Origin: Spirochaetota bacterium
Lineage (GTDB): Bacteria; Spirochaetota; UBA4802; JAFGJZ01
Length of the DNA: 29,044 nt
Reading direction: 5' to 3'
NCBI GenBank assembly: GCA_022704645.1
Contig: JAKJGA010000004.1
Span: forward strand, 1 to 29,044
Of the stretch, positions 12,601-21,806 are shown piece by piece. Made by a program: the position numbers and the translations under genes. The notes below the pieces were generated by a model that did no database searches, was not told the origin of the DNA, and was given only the letters and a program-made list of their open reading frames with translations. The stretch's first letter is position 1, and each line of letters opens with the position of its first letter.

Positions 12601-14050
12601 CTTCGTATACTTTTATCATATTTGTACTACCAGCAATACCGACAGGTACTCCGGCCGTGATTACAAGCATGTCTTTTTTCTCAACATGCTCCTTAACTTT
12701 AAGCATTTCAACCGCGCCTTCGAGAAGCTCATTTACTGTCGAAACCGTTCCCATTTCATACGCCCAGACTCCCCATACAAGAGAGAGCAAACGGACTGTA
12801 GATTTTACAGGAGAAATCGCAACAATCGGAATCGGTGTTCTGTATTTTGATATAGCCTTTGCTGTTCCGCCGCTGTGAGTAAAGCTCACTATGTATTTTG
12901 CGTGAACCTTATAAGCGAGCTCAACAGTTGCAAAACTTATAGCTGAAGAAACATCTTCTTTCGCGCTTTCTTCCAGCTCATCATTAGTCAGAGGTCTGCT
13001 CGAAAGAACACGTTCGAATATCTGACTCTTCTCAACCTGACGCGCGATATCCGCCATCATCGATACAGCTTCAACCGGATATTTTCCGGAAGCAGTTTCA
13101 CCCGAAAGCATTACAGCATCTGTTCCGTCAAGAATTGCATTCGCAACGTCGTTCGCTTCAGCTCTTGTCGGACGCGGATTCGTAATCATTGATTCGAGCA
13201 TCTGAGTTGCTGTAATTACCGGTTTTCCGGCGATATTACATTTTCTGATGATGCTCTTCTGCATAATCGGAACTTCCTGCGGAGAAGTTTCAACTCCGAG
13301 GTCACCGCGCGCAACCATTATAGCGTCAGAAACTTCAATGATATCGTCTATATCATCAAAAGCTTCAGGTTTTTCGATCTTGGATATAATAGGAATTCTT
13401 TTTCCGTAATCTTTCAGCATAATCTCGATAAGTTCTCTGACGTCTTTCGCGTCGCGCACAAAAGAAAGAGCAACGTAATCGATATCGTTTTCAAACGCGA
13501 AAGCTAGATCCTTTCTGTCCTTATCAGTAATTGCCGAAATGTTAAGTTTTACATGTGGAAAATTTACGCCCTTTCTCGGCTTAAGCTTACCGCCGTTTAT
13601 TACTCTGGTATGGATATTTTTTCCGTCTATTTTCTCAACACGAAGCTCCATAAGTCCGTCGTCGAGAAGAATACGGTTACCGACAGATGCTTCTTTGTGG
13701 AGATTCGAATAATCTATAGATATTTTTTTCTTGCCGTCAATTACGCCGCCGACTATATCATCGGTTGTAATTATAAGCTCTTCATCATCTTCGATCTCTA
13801 TGTATTCACCGTCTAGTTTTCCGACTCTGATCTTAGGTCCCTGAAGATCCTGAAAAATTGCAACGGAATGTCCCAAATCCTTGGCAGCCTTTCTTACCAT
13901 CTCTACAGACTGTTTATGATCGTCAAAAGTACCGTGCGAAAAATTCAGCCTGATAACATTAGCACCGTTTTCTATTATTTCGCGTATACACTCGTAATTT
14001 CTCGAGCTTGGTCCAATCGTAGCTACTATTTTTGTAAATTTGCTTCTCAT
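12596..14050 (-). CDS. pyk: Pyruvate kinase
   Basis: 484 residues, the usual length for bacterial pyruvate kinase without an extra C-terminal domain. It converts phosphoenolpyruvate and ADP to pyruvate and ATP in the last step of glycolysis. The N-terminus TKIVATIGPSSRN and VIRLNFSHGTFDDH is followed by QDLQGPKIRVG and the B domain. The active-site region carries VALSFVRDAKDV, IISKIEKPEAFDDIDDI (catalytic lysine), DAIMVARGDLGVE and TATQMLESMITNPRPTRAEANDVANAILDG (metal and substrate residues). The regulatory C domain follows (SSAISFATVELAYKVHAKYIVSFTHSGGTAKAISKYR). The ATG has a strong GGAGGGG site six bases upstream. It appears to be a single-gene unit; TTGACT at 14097-14102 on the minus strand could be a -35 box, but the -10 is poor. 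Confidence 0.97.
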   Translation of the reverse strand: MRSKFTKIVATIGPSSRNYECIREIIENGANVIRLNFSHGTFDDHKQSVEMVRKAAKDLGHSVAIFQDLQGPKIRVGKLDGEYIEIEDDEELIITTDDIVGGVIDGKKKISIDYSNLHKEASVGNRILLDDGLMELRVEKIDGKNIHTRVINGGKLKPRKGVNFPHVKLNISAITDKDRKDLAFAFENDIDYVALSFVRDAKDVRELIEIMLKDYGKRIPIISKIEKPEAFDDIDDIIEVSDAIMVARGDLGVETSPQEVPIMQKSIIRKCNIAGKPVITATQMLESMITNPRPTRAEANDVANAILDGTDAVMLSGETASGKYPVEAVSMMADIARQVEKSQIFERVLSSRPLTNDELEESAKEDVSSAISFATVELAYKVHAKYIVSFTHSGGTAKAISKYRTPIPIVAISPVKSTVRLLSLVWGVWAYEMGTVSTVNELLEGAVEMLKVKEHVEKKDMLVITAGVPVGIAGSTNMIKVYEV

Positions 14051-14189
14051 TTCCCCTCCAATAAAAGCAAGACCACTATTTTTTGATAGCGCCTTTAGTC
14101 AAGGTTATTTATGAAAGCATAATAAAAACACATATTAGTTTAACTACAGCTTAAAGAAATTTAATATAAATTATATTACTTTTTGACTA

Positions 14190-14951
14190 TTATTTCGGTA
14201 GTTCTTCATGACGGAAAATGCGCGGGTCAAAATTGACCTTTTCATCAAGCGAAAGAAAGTTTAATATCGTCTGGCTTCCCTTGCGGATATCGAGAACATC
14301 ATACCGCACCGGGAACTTTCGCCTTGAAAATTCCGCACCCTGAACGATGGACATAGTCTTCATTATAACTTTATCCCTGTCATGAAAATCGATTCTAAGC
14401 GGATAATAATCCGATCTTCTTACAAAAAGCGTCAGTTTGCCGTACATACCCTCTTCTCTCTGAAATATGGGGATCAAGGTCAGCTTAACGGCCTGAATCC
14501 CTTTTACGAGGGCATTTCCGTCTATCTTTGCGGTATAATTACTCTGAAGATCATAATTAGAAATATCTATATACGACAGATTTGTTCCCATCACAGGATC
14601 AAATTTATCAATTCCGATTTTATGAAACATCTGAACTGAAAGTACATTATAAACCCATATATCTTCTCCGCCGAGATTATAAAGAATCTTATATTGTTCA
14701 CCGCGTTCAAAAGAATGTACATTAAAAAGAAAATCTTCTTTAGCAATCTTTCCTGTAATAGAAAAAGAGTATGATTTGCCGCCGGGCAGAAGGTGCATCA
14801 CCTTTCCCTTAAGTTCTCCCTCTGGATAACGCATAATATCATCAACCCGGGAAAGTATTTCCTGCGCCTGAAGCTCTATTTCCCTAGTTTCCTGGGCATT
14901 AGACAGGGAAAAAGCGGTCAGCATTGCCGCTAATATAATTTTTTTAAACAA
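14190..14951 (-). CDS. LolA-like periplasmic protein (outer membrane lipoprotein-sorting family)
   Basis: 253 residues if started at the TTG at 14949-14951, which has AAGG eight bases upstream and gives a clean signal peptide (LFKKIILAAMLTAFSLSNAQ). An ATG at 14999 would add 16 hydrophilic residues before the signal and has no ribosome binding site. The body reads ILSRVDDIMRYPEGELKGKV, YSFSITGKIAKEDFLF, EDIWVYN, DPVMGTNLSYIDISNYDL, VKLTLIPI, and RRSDYYPLRIDFHDRD. It follows the pattern of the LolA/LolB-like 'outer membrane lipoprotein-sorting protein' family, an open beta-barrel that binds lipid or acyl chains. Such genes often sit beside RND-type exporters; none is seen here. Substrate unknown. 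Confidence 0.75.
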   Translation of the reverse strand: MFKKIILAAMLTAFSLSNAQETREIELQAQEILSRVDDIMRYPEGELKGKVMHLLPGGKSYSFSITGKIAKEDFLFNVHSFERGEQYKILYNLGGEDIWVYNVLSVQMFHKIGIDKFDPVMGTNLSYIDISNYDLQSNYTAKIDGNALVKGIQAVKLTLIPIFQREEGMYGKLTLFVRRSDYYPLRIDFHDRDKVIMKTMSIVQGAEFSRRKFPVRYDVLDIRKGSQTILNFLSLDEKVNFDPRIFRHEELPK

Positions 14952-15123
14952 ACCGTTTTCCTTTTCCGGAAATATTTTTTTTTCACACAGCCTCGTCAAG
15001 TCATATTGAATTTATTTTATTTAATTTAATCGGGTTTTGCAAGAAATATTCGACCTCAGATGAGTGCAAATTGAGGCAATTTTAATAATTGATTTTATTT
15101 CAGCATTATCCTAACATATCCGC

Positions 15124-15735
15124 ATGGGATTTAGCGCTATGCCGAACTCTAACTTGCAGACTGGCGAGATCAATTTCATAGACAGCTTTTCGGCCGACAC
15201 GTCGGTTGTCGGAAGGGTCATTGATTCACTCATCAGCGATCTTAAAAGAATGAAGTTCGTCGCCGAAGAAATCAGCGAGATCGTTATTGCTATGGACGAA
15301 GCAGTCACTAATGCCGTTCAAGAAACATTATGCAATAACCGCATATGTCTTGAACTGCGCCATGACGGTGCTATCAGAGACATTACAGTAAGATACAGAG
15401 TTACCGATTCCGAGTTCGATGCCACAATTATTGATCACGGCAAAGGACTTGATATAAAAAAAATGACGGCTATTACTCCGGACTCAGCCTCCGAAGGCTA
15501 CCACGAACAGATATTTGAATACATTGACAGCCGGACAGAAAAAAAACTTCACGTTACCTTAAACGGAAAAGAAGTGATTCTAAACGGAATCGGTGCAGGT
15601 CTTAAAATAATACTTTCATTTATGGATCAGGTAAAAATTGACCTGATAGACAAGGAATCTATTGTAAGCTCTTCGGTATCCGATAATACTGACGGAACTA
15701 TTTTCAATCTAAAACGCAGAAGGAGATATCTCTAA
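15124..15735 (+). CDS. Anti-sigma-factor-type ATPase (HATPase, RsbW/SpoIIAB-like)
   Basis: 203 residues. The N-box EIVIAMDEAVTNAVQ (Glu59, Asn63), the G1 box IDHGKGLD (104-110) and the G2 loop NGIGAGLKII (154-163) mark a GHKL/HATPase_c ATP-binding domain. It lacks the histidine phosphorylation part of sensor kinases, so it is of the serine-kinase anti-sigma type used in partner-switching with STAS proteins and PP2C/SpoIIE phosphatases. An insert (about 115-150) is longer than in RsbW. The stop overlaps the ATG of the next gene by one base, so the two should be translated together. An alternative start is the ATG at 15139. TTGAGG at 15071-15076 with TTTATT 17 bases later is a possible promoter. 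A SpoIIE-type phosphatase lies at 19922-21655 and may belong to the same pathway. Confidence 0.8.
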   Translation: MGFSAMPNSNLQTGEINFIDSFSADTSVVGRVIDSLISDLKRMKFVAEEISEIVIAMDEAVTNAVQETLCNNRICLELRHDGAIRDITVRYRVTDSEFDATIIDHGKGLDIKKMTAITPDSASEGYHEQIFEYIDSRTEKKLHVTLNGKEVILNGIGAGLKIILSFMDQVKIDLIDKESIVSSSVSDNTDGTIFNLKRRRRYL

Positions 15736-16490
15736 TGGACAAGAAAAAGGCCGACAGCCCAAGCATTCCTTTCAACAATCTCGATTTTCTTCATTCAAGA
15801 GAAGCCCGCCCGATAAGAATAATCAGCGAGTATATTGACCCTGAAGTAAGATTCAGCAAAAACGGTGTACATCATACAGTTGTTTTTTTCGGATCTGCAC
15901 GCATCAAAGAAGATAAAAACAGTGCAATGGGAAGATTCTACTGGGATGCAGAAGAACTGGCTTTTAGAATAGCTTCATGGTCAAAAAAGCTCAAAGAAGA
16001 AAACAATAAGATTTTCGTTTGCACAGGCGGCGGTCCCGGCATCATGGAAGCGGCTAACCGCGGAGCTGACCGCGCCGGCGAAAAAACAATAGGACTCAAC
16101 ATACAGCTACCTTTCGAACAGCACCCTAATCCGTATATTTCTCCGGAACTTAATATGGAATTTCATTATTTCTATATGAGAAAACTGTGGTTTCTTTATC
16201 AGTCCAAGGCTCTCATAGCTTTTCCAGGCGGATATGGAACTCTTGACGAACTTTTCGAATCATTAACTCTTATTCAGACTCAAAAAGTTGAAAAAGGAAA
16301 TCTTCCAATTGTTCTATTCGGAACTGATTTCTGGAAAAAACTTGTTAATTTTGAACAGATGGCTGATCTCGGACTGATTTCACCTGAAGATTTGAGTCTT
16401 TTTAAATTCTGTGATACCGTAGATGAAGCTTATGATTATCTGATTCCGAGAATCGAGAAGCTGACAAAAGAAGTTAATTCGATTCTGTAG
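15735..16490 (+). CDS. LOG-family protein (nucleoside monophosphate phosphoribohydrolase-like)
   Basis: 251 residues. VVFFGSARI (49-57), TGGGPGIMEAANRGA (97-111) and FPGGYGTLDELFE (163-175) are the signatures of the Lonely Guy/TIGR00730 family (formerly 'lysine decarboxylase-like'). Known members release the free base from nucleoside 5'-monophosphates, with the PGGxGTxxE motif forming the active site. The 30-residue N-terminal extension places it in the longer subgroup seen in many bacteria, for which the natural substrate is not settled. It overlaps the anti-sigma-type gene by one base (TAATG) and ends 10 bp before the converging tRNA-Leu gene. Confidence 0.9.
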   Translation: MDKKKADSPSIPFNNLDFLHSREARPIRIISEYIDPEVRFSKNGVHHTVVFFGSARIKEDKNSAMGRFYWDAEELAFRIASWSKKLKEENNKIFVCTGGGPGIMEAANRGADRAGEKTIGLNIQLPFEQHPNPYISPELNMEFHYFYMRKLWFLYQSKALIAFPGGYGTLDELFESLTLIQTQKVEKGNLPIVLFGTDFWKKLVNFEQMADLGLISPEDLSLFKFCDTVDEAYDYLIPRIEKLTKEVNSIL

Positions 16491-16499
16491 AAAATTATT

Positions 16500-16584
16500 T
16501 GCCCAAGGCCGGAATTGAACCGGCACGACCGAGACGGTCAAGGGATTTTAAGTCCCTTGTGTCTACCAATTCCACCACTTGGGC
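16500..16584 (-). tRNA. tRNA-Leu (anticodon UAA)
   Basis: The minus strand folds into a class II tRNA. The acceptor is GCCCAAG/CTTGGGC with discriminator A, the anticodon stem is CAAGGGA/TCCCTTG with loop CTTAAAA, there is a variable arm (ACCGTCTCGGT), and the T-arm has GGTTCAATTCC. CCA is not encoded. Confidence 0.95.
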
Positions 16585-16591
16585 ATCTAAT

Positions 16592-16663
<72 letters not shown>

Positions 16664-16674
16664 ATAACGGTACA

Positions 16675-16702
16675 AAAATATTTCCAATACCGCTATTGTC
16701 AA
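16675..16702 (-). promoter_or_regulatory. Probable promoter of the tRNA-Cys/tRNA-Leu unit
   Basis: Minus strand TTGACA (16697-16702), a 16-base spacer and TATTTT (16675-16680), about 12 bases ahead of the tRNA-Cys 5' end. Confidence 0.5.
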
Positions 16703-16810
16703 GATTATTTTACTTAACCGTATCAAACGATTCATTTTGTTCAAAAAAATTATGTTTACAAATATAGCCATGGTCTAAACATTCAGTTATATTCCCCTCA
16801 GGAGAAAATA

Positions 16811-18463
16811 ATGCTGAAACTTCAAAAAAATAAATTCACCAAAAGGAAAGGTCCGGTAGTTCTGGTAATTATGGACGGTGTCGGATTAGGTCCCGATTAT
16901 GACGGAAACGCTTTCAATCACGCGAGAAAACCGATTCTTGCCGATCTCATGAAAAACTCAATGTTCACAAAACTAAAAGCTCACGGAACGGCAGTCGGTC
17001 TTCCTTCTGACGACGATATGGGAAATTCAGAAGTCGGTCACAATGCTCTCGGCGCAGGAAGAATATTCGACCAGGGCGCGAAGCTCGTACAAAAAGCAAT
17101 CGAGTCCGGCGACATTTATACAACTCATATCTGGAAGGAACTCATTCAGAAACCTCTTTCAGACGGAACTGCTCTTCATTTCATAAGTCTCCTTTCAGAC
17201 GGAAATGTTCACTCAAACATCAGCCATCTTCTCAAAATGCTCAACCGCGCTTCAGAAGAAGGAATCAAAAAAGTGCGCGTTCACATCCTTCTTGACGGAA
17301 GAGACGTCCCGGAAACAAGCGCGCTTGAATACGTAGAAACACTCGAAAACACTCTTTCACAGATAAACACAAAAGGTTACGACTACAAAGTAGCTTCGGG
17401 CGGCGGAAGAATGATTACAACCATGGACCGTTACGAAGCGGACTGGTCAATTGTTGAACGCGGCTGGCAGGCGCATGTTCTCGGTGAAGCAAGAGGATTC
17501 AAATCGGCAAAAGAAGCGATTGAAACATATAGAAAAGAGACTCCGGGACTAACTGATCAGTATCTCCCTTCATTTACAATAGTTGACGATTCAGGAAAAC
17601 CTGTCGGTACTATTGAAGACGGCGATTCAGTCGTTCTTTCAAATTTCAGAGGAGACAGAGCGATTGAAATCTCTGTTGCGTTTGAAAGCGACAATTTCAC
17701 AAAATTCGACCGCAAACGCAAACCTAAGGTATTGTTCGCCGGAATGATGGAATACGACGGAGATCTTCATATTCCTTCAAACTATCTCGTTATTCCGCCT
17801 TCAATCGAACGCCCTATAAGCGAATATCTTGCAGCAGAAGGCGTCAGCCAGTATGCAATCAGCGAAACGCAGAAATTCGGCCACGTAACATATTTCTGGA
17901 ACGGAAACAAGAGCGGAAAATTTGACGAAAAAACAGAAACTTATTTCGAAGTACCTTCTGATAAAATTACTTTTGATCAGCGTCCGTGGATGAAAGCTGC
18001 CGAAATTACCGACAACGTAATCGAAGCTGTTAAATCAGGAAAATATCCTTTCATACGCCTCAACTATGCCAACGGAGATATGGTTGGTCACACAGGCGAT
18101 ATGGAAGCCGCTGTCATCGCAATGGAAACTGTCGACATCTGCTTAAAACGCCTTCTTCCGGAAATTAAGGCTGCTGGCGGAATTGCACTTCTAACTGCGG
18201 ATCACGGAAATCTCGACGAGATGTACGAATTTGACAAATCAGGCGCTGTTAAAATAGATAAAAAAACCGGTGAAATTGCAAGAAGAACGGCTCACACACT
18301 GAATCCGGTTCCGTTTATCATTTATGATCCTGAATTTAAAAATGAGTACTCGCTTTCTGATGTAAAAGATGCGGGGCTTGCGAACGTTGCGGCAACTATA
18401 CTGAATCTATTGGGATATGAAGCTCCTGAAGATTACAATAAATCGCTAATCAAGATTAATTGA
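16811..18463 (+). CDS. gpmI: 2,3-bisphosphoglycerate-independent phosphoglycerate mutase
   Basis: 550 residues, at the upper end for the family. It interconverts 3- and 2-phosphoglycerate with a phosphoserine intermediate and two manganese ions. VVLVIMDGVGLGPDYDGNA (metal-binding Asp22), DDMGNSEVGHNALGAGR (nucleophile Ser73), HILLDGRDVPETSALEY, and the C-terminal ALLTADHGNLDEMYEF and RTAHTLNPVPF carry the metal and substrate ligands of the alkaline-phosphatase fold. The ATG has AGGAG seven bases upstream. It ends 10 bp before purF in the same direction, so both may share a message. Confidence 0.96.
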   Translation: MLKLQKNKFTKRKGPVVLVIMDGVGLGPDYDGNAFNHARKPILADLMKNSMFTKLKAHGTAVGLPSDDDMGNSEVGHNALGAGRIFDQGAKLVQKAIESGDIYTTHIWKELIQKPLSDGTALHFISLLSDGNVHSNISHLLKMLNRASEEGIKKVRVHILLDGRDVPETSALEYVETLENTLSQINTKGYDYKVASGGGRMITTMDRYEADWSIVERGWQAHVLGEARGFKSAKEAIETYRKETPGLTDQYLPSFTIVDDSGKPVGTIEDGDSVVLSNFRGDRAIEISVAFESDNFTKFDRKRKPKVLFAGMMEYDGDLHIPSNYLVIPPSIERPISEYLAAEGVSQYAISETQKFGHVTYFWNGNKSGKFDEKTETYFEVPSDKITFDQRPWMKAAEITDNVIEAVKSGKYPFIRLNYANGDMVGHTGDMEAAVIAMETVDICLKRLLPEIKAAGGIALLTADHGNLDEMYEFDKSGAVKIDKKTGEIARRTAHTLNPVPFIIYDPEFKNEYSLSDVKDAGLANVAATILNLLGYEAPEDYNKSLIKIN

Positions 18464-18473
18464 CGGTAATTTT

Positions 18474-19919
18474 ATGAAAGATATGAGTTTTGAAAAAGAC
18501 ATCCGGCCTTATGACGAATGCGGAGTGTTCGGAATATTCAATCATCCTCAGGCAGCAAATCTGACTTATCTCGGTCTCTACGCGCTTCAGCACAGAGGCC
18601 AGGAATCTGCAGGTATCGCTGCTTCTGACGGATGCAACATCGCAAGATACGCAGGAATGGGAAAGGTCGTTGATGTTTTTAACGAAACTCACCTTTCAAG
18701 CCTTTGCGGAAATATGGCAATAGGTCATAACAGATATTCAACAACAGGCTCTTCTTATCTTAGAAATGCACAACCTCTCAGAGCAGAATCACGTCTTGGG
18801 CCGATAGTTGTAGCTCACAACGGAAATCTTGTCAATACACCGGAACTTCACAGAGAATTCGTAAATGAAGGCCGCATATTCCAGACTTCAGTTGACTCAG
18901 AGGTCGTCATTCACCTGATGGCAAGATCAAAGGACGCTGAATTCAAAGACGCACTCATCACAGCGTTAAAACAGATAAAGGGAGCATACGCTCTTCTTGT
19001 GATGAATAAAAATGCTTTATATGCAGTCCGTGATCCGAACGGATTCAGACCGCTTTCACTTGCTAAACTCGGAGACACATATGTTGTAGCGAGTGAAACA
19101 TGCGCGTTTGATATCATAGATGCGGAATATATCAGAGACATACAGCCGGGAGAACTGATAGAAATAACATCAGAAGGAATAAAATCATTCTTTCCGTTTG
19201 AGAAACGCGAAGAATCGATGTGTGTATTCGAGTACATTTATTTTGCGCGGCCGGACAGTTACATCTTCGGTCAGTCAGTTCACGGTATGCGTATCGCTCT
19301 CGGACGGGAACTTGCAAAACTTCACCCTGCAAAGGCAGATATAGTAGTTCATATTCCTGATTCGAGTACTGCCGCAGCCCTGGGTTTTTCCCTTGAATCC
19401 GGCATTCCCCACGAACAGGGAATGATTAGAAACCATTACATCGGCAGAACTTTTATTGAGCCGTCACAGAAAATCAGGGATTTCGGCGCTAAGATAAAAT
19501 ACAATGTTGTACGAAACGCTGTTAAGGGCAAAAAGATTGTCGTTGTGGATGATTCGATCATGCGCGGAACCACAATGCGTAAAATAATAGCGATGTTCAG
19601 AAATGCCGGCGCAACAGAAATTCATGTCAGGATTTCAGCACCTCCGACAATGTTTCCTTGTTATTACGGAATTGACATTCCGACCACAAAGGAACTCATT
19701 GCAGCAAATAAACCGGTTAACGAAATAGCAGAATATCTCGGAGTAGATTCTCTCGGTTATCTTACAGTTGAAGCTCTTCTTGAGGCTGTAAAATCAAGCA
19801 ACCTGAAATACTGTACGGCGTGTTTTGACGGAAAATATCCGCTAAAATTTGAAGATAAGGATAATACCGAGAATCTCAAATTCGGAATAGAAACATCGTG
19901 CTCAGGTGCGTATTACTGA
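18474..19919 (+). CDS. purF: Amidophosphoribosyltransferase (glutamine PRPP amidotransferase)
   Basis: 481 residues. First committed step of purine synthesis: it transfers glutamine-derived ammonia to PRPP. The N-terminal glutaminase begins at ECGVFGIFNHPQA (catalytic Cys16), with QHRGQESAGIA, GHNRYSTTG and NGNLVN behind it. The C-terminal phosphoribosyltransferase domain has the PRPP loop VVVDDSIMRGTTMRKI. The Cys is preceded by 15 residues, a propeptide as in B. subtilis PurF. Near the end KYCTACFDGKYP and a last cysteine (ETSCSGAYY) are compatible with the iron-sulphur cluster ligands of that enzyme type. An ATG at 18483 is an alternative start. It follows gpmI by 10 bp, and the two are likely cotranscribed. 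It converges with the phosphatase gene after 2 bp. Confidence 0.96.
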   Translation: MKDMSFEKDIRPYDECGVFGIFNHPQAANLTYLGLYALQHRGQESAGIAASDGCNIARYAGMGKVVDVFNETHLSSLCGNMAIGHNRYSTTGSSYLRNAQPLRAESRLGPIVVAHNGNLVNTPELHREFVNEGRIFQTSVDSEVVIHLMARSKDAEFKDALITALKQIKGAYALLVMNKNALYAVRDPNGFRPLSLAKLGDTYVVASETCAFDIIDAEYIRDIQPGELIEITSEGIKSFFPFEKREESMCVFEYIYFARPDSYIFGQSVHGMRIALGRELAKLHPAKADIVVHIPDSSTAAALGFSLESGIPHEQGMIRNHYIGRTFIEPSQKIRDFGAKIKYNVVRNAVKGKKIVVVDDSIMRGTTMRKIIAMFRNAGATEIHVRISAPPTMFPCYYGIDIPTTKELIAANKPVNEIAEYLGVDSLGYLTVEALLEAVKSSNLKYCTACFDGKYPLKFEDKDNTENLKFGIETSCSGAYY

Positions 19920-19921
19920 TT

Positions 19922-21655
19922 TCATTGATTTCTTCGAAGTATCACAACAGAGATATCATCGTTGAAATTATCAGCTGAAAAAGCTTTCTTCATGCCGCGG
20001 CATAATTTTTCGATGCCGCCGCTGAAGTCAGCAGCTTTAATAAAACCATCCATAACATCCTTAAGCGAGTCAGAATACATTATTAAATAATCCCCGTTGT
20101 TTATCTTATACATCTTCGATTCATTTTTCATAATGCGGCCGGACATAACCGGTTTTTTTTCACTTTCATCACAGATGAGTTTTCCCGTACTGAGAGCCCT
20201 TGCATTGACATAATAACATTCGGGATACGAATAATTTATGTATTCAGCATAATCACCGTTTAATTTTATCACACTTCCGCGCAGATAATTTAAACCGAAT
20301 TTATCAGAGATATTCTGCAGAAATGAAGAAAAAAGAGTAAGTTTTTCATTATGATTATTAATGTATTTTGAAATTTCCTGTTTTAAATACATGGAAATAA
20401 TTGATTTCTCGATTGAATGCCCTTCTATATCAATTATATAAGCTATTGAATAAGATCCGCAGTCAATAAACGCCGCCGCATCAGTTTTTATAAACTTTGA
20501 ATCTGAAATTACAGAACATTCCCATCCTGTTGAAAAAAATCTTTCATCCGAATATCTTTTCTGAAGATCAATAACTGCATTTTCAGTTAAAAGAAGTTCA
20601 TCGTTTATCCTTTTATATTTTTCGTTAATAATCACATTTTCATTTTCTAAAAATTGAATCTTTGAATCATAATCAGCAGATTTATCTTTATTATCATCAT
20701 GAAAGACAATCAGTCTTAAAACAGATATAAGTAATATTATAATAAATGAAATTAAAACAATACAGACTGAAAGCAAAGAAAATTCAATTTTAGAATAATA
20801 TTGGAGAAATGGAATCAGAGAAAAAATAATTATTATAAATATCTTTTCAATATTCTTCTCCTCCTTGAGAACGAAAAAGACTGAAATAAACGGAATTATT
20901 CCCAAAGCAGGTAAATATTTATCCGGAAAACTGAACCCGAAATATAACAAAGCTGTTATAATAGAAAATATTACAGCAGGAAATGACTTATAAATCTGCT
21001 TCTTAGAACACAAATAAAATGACAGAAAAAACATAGAAGCAAAAGAACTGTATGAAAAATATTTTGCGGCATCATAAATCTGCTTATATGACAGAAGCTG
21101 CGGAATCAGATATAGAACAACAAGTATGAATGAAAAACTCAATAATTTCTTTTTACCTGTTTTCATAAACAAAATAATTACAAGTGATACAAAAGATAAT
21201 AATAGAATTGATAATAATATAAATTCAGGATTAATTATTTTTTTTGGCAATTGAGAAGGTGATACAAATTCTGATTTTATTTTAAGCTTTTCGATGCCGT
21301 TAAAAATAATTTTAGCATAAATATACTCTTGAGCAGCTGAAACATCAAAGAAATCCATGGAAGGAATATCCGATATAAAATGAGTAGAATTTCCTATCAG
21401 TTCGTTATCGGAATAAACACTACATTCAGTATATCCTCCGGAGATAAAGATCAATGAACCTGGAGATATTTTCGGGATTTTTATCCAGAGACAGTTATCT
21501 TTTGACGAAAAATCCTCTTTTACCGGAATTTCCGAAAATGTGTATTTTTTAGCATCAGAAAGCGTATCTGTCAAATTACCTTTAGAATATACAGCTGCTG
21601 AATAAATATAATGAAAGGGCAGAAATAATACTGCTAAAATGATCATTTTCTTCAT
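19922..21655 (-). CDS. 7TM receptor-type SpoIIE/PP2C phosphatase
   Basis: 577 residues. A signal peptide and an extracytoplasmic beta domain (about 20-140, ending before PEFILL) are followed by about seven membrane segments (145-325). A short coiled coil (SKIQFLENENVIINEKYKRI and following) leads to a C-terminal SpoIIE-type PP2C domain (about 380-577). The layout is that of 7TM-DISM sensor proteins. The phosphatase shows AAFIDCGSYSIAYIIDIEGH (with the D-x-x-GH motif as IDIEGHS), GDYLIMYSDSL and DNFNDDISVVIL; the last aspartates bind metal. Members dephosphorylate STAS anti-anti-sigma proteins in partner switching. The sequence is diverged and its activity should not be taken as certain. It may work with the anti-sigma-type ATPase at 15124. 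A second ATG lies at 21644-21646. Confidence 0.85.
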   Translation of the reverse strand: MKKMIILAVLFLPFHYIYSAAVYSKGNLTDTLSDAKKYTFSEIPVKEDFSSKDNCLWIKIPKISPGSLIFISGGYTECSVYSDNELIGNSTHFISDIPSMDFFDVSAAQEYIYAKIIFNGIEKLKIKSEFVSPSQLPKKIINPEFILLSILLLSFVSLVIILFMKTGKKKLLSFSFILVVLYLIPQLLSYKQIYDAAKYFSYSSFASMFFLSFYLCSKKQIYKSFPAVIFSIITALLYFGFSFPDKYLPALGIIPFISVFFVLKEEKNIEKIFIIIIFSLIPFLQYYSKIEFSLLSVCIVLISFIIILLISVLRLIVFHDDNKDKSADYDSKIQFLENENVIINEKYKRINDELLLTENAVIDLQKRYSDERFFSTGWECSVISDSKFIKTDAAAFIDCGSYSIAYIIDIEGHSIEKSIISMYLKQEISKYINNHNEKLTLFSSFLQNISDKFGLNYLRGSVIKLNGDYAEYINYSYPECYYVNARALSTGKLICDESEKKPVMSGRIMKNESKMYKINNGDYLIMYSDSLKDVMDGFIKAADFSGGIEKLCRGMKKAFSADNFNDDISVVILRRNQ

Positions 21656-21692
21656 AGATTTAAAAATTACACACTTTTGGATTCTTCAACAA

Positions 21693-21716
21693 AAAAATGA
21701 CTATTTTGTCATTTTT
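21693..21716. promoter_or_regulatory. Inverted repeat AAAAATGAC-N6-GTCATTTTT in divergent promoter region
   Basis: Two perfect 9-bp arms with a 6-base centre, 37 bp from the phosphatase start and 90 bp ahead of the Sm-like gene. Its AT-rich arms and position between two divergent genes fit an operator better than a terminator. Confidence 0.4.
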
Positions 21717-21806
21717 CTATTAATTAATTTTAATACACCTGACGACACTTATAGTACAAGGCGACATAACGCAGATAATAAGAAACTACATACCACAAGG
21801 GGTAAT

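Noticed and set aside
21639..21806. N-terminal extension of the Sm-like protein
   Set aside because: It overlaps the start of the divergent phosphatase and the promoter region; the ATG at 21807 has AAGGGG upstream.
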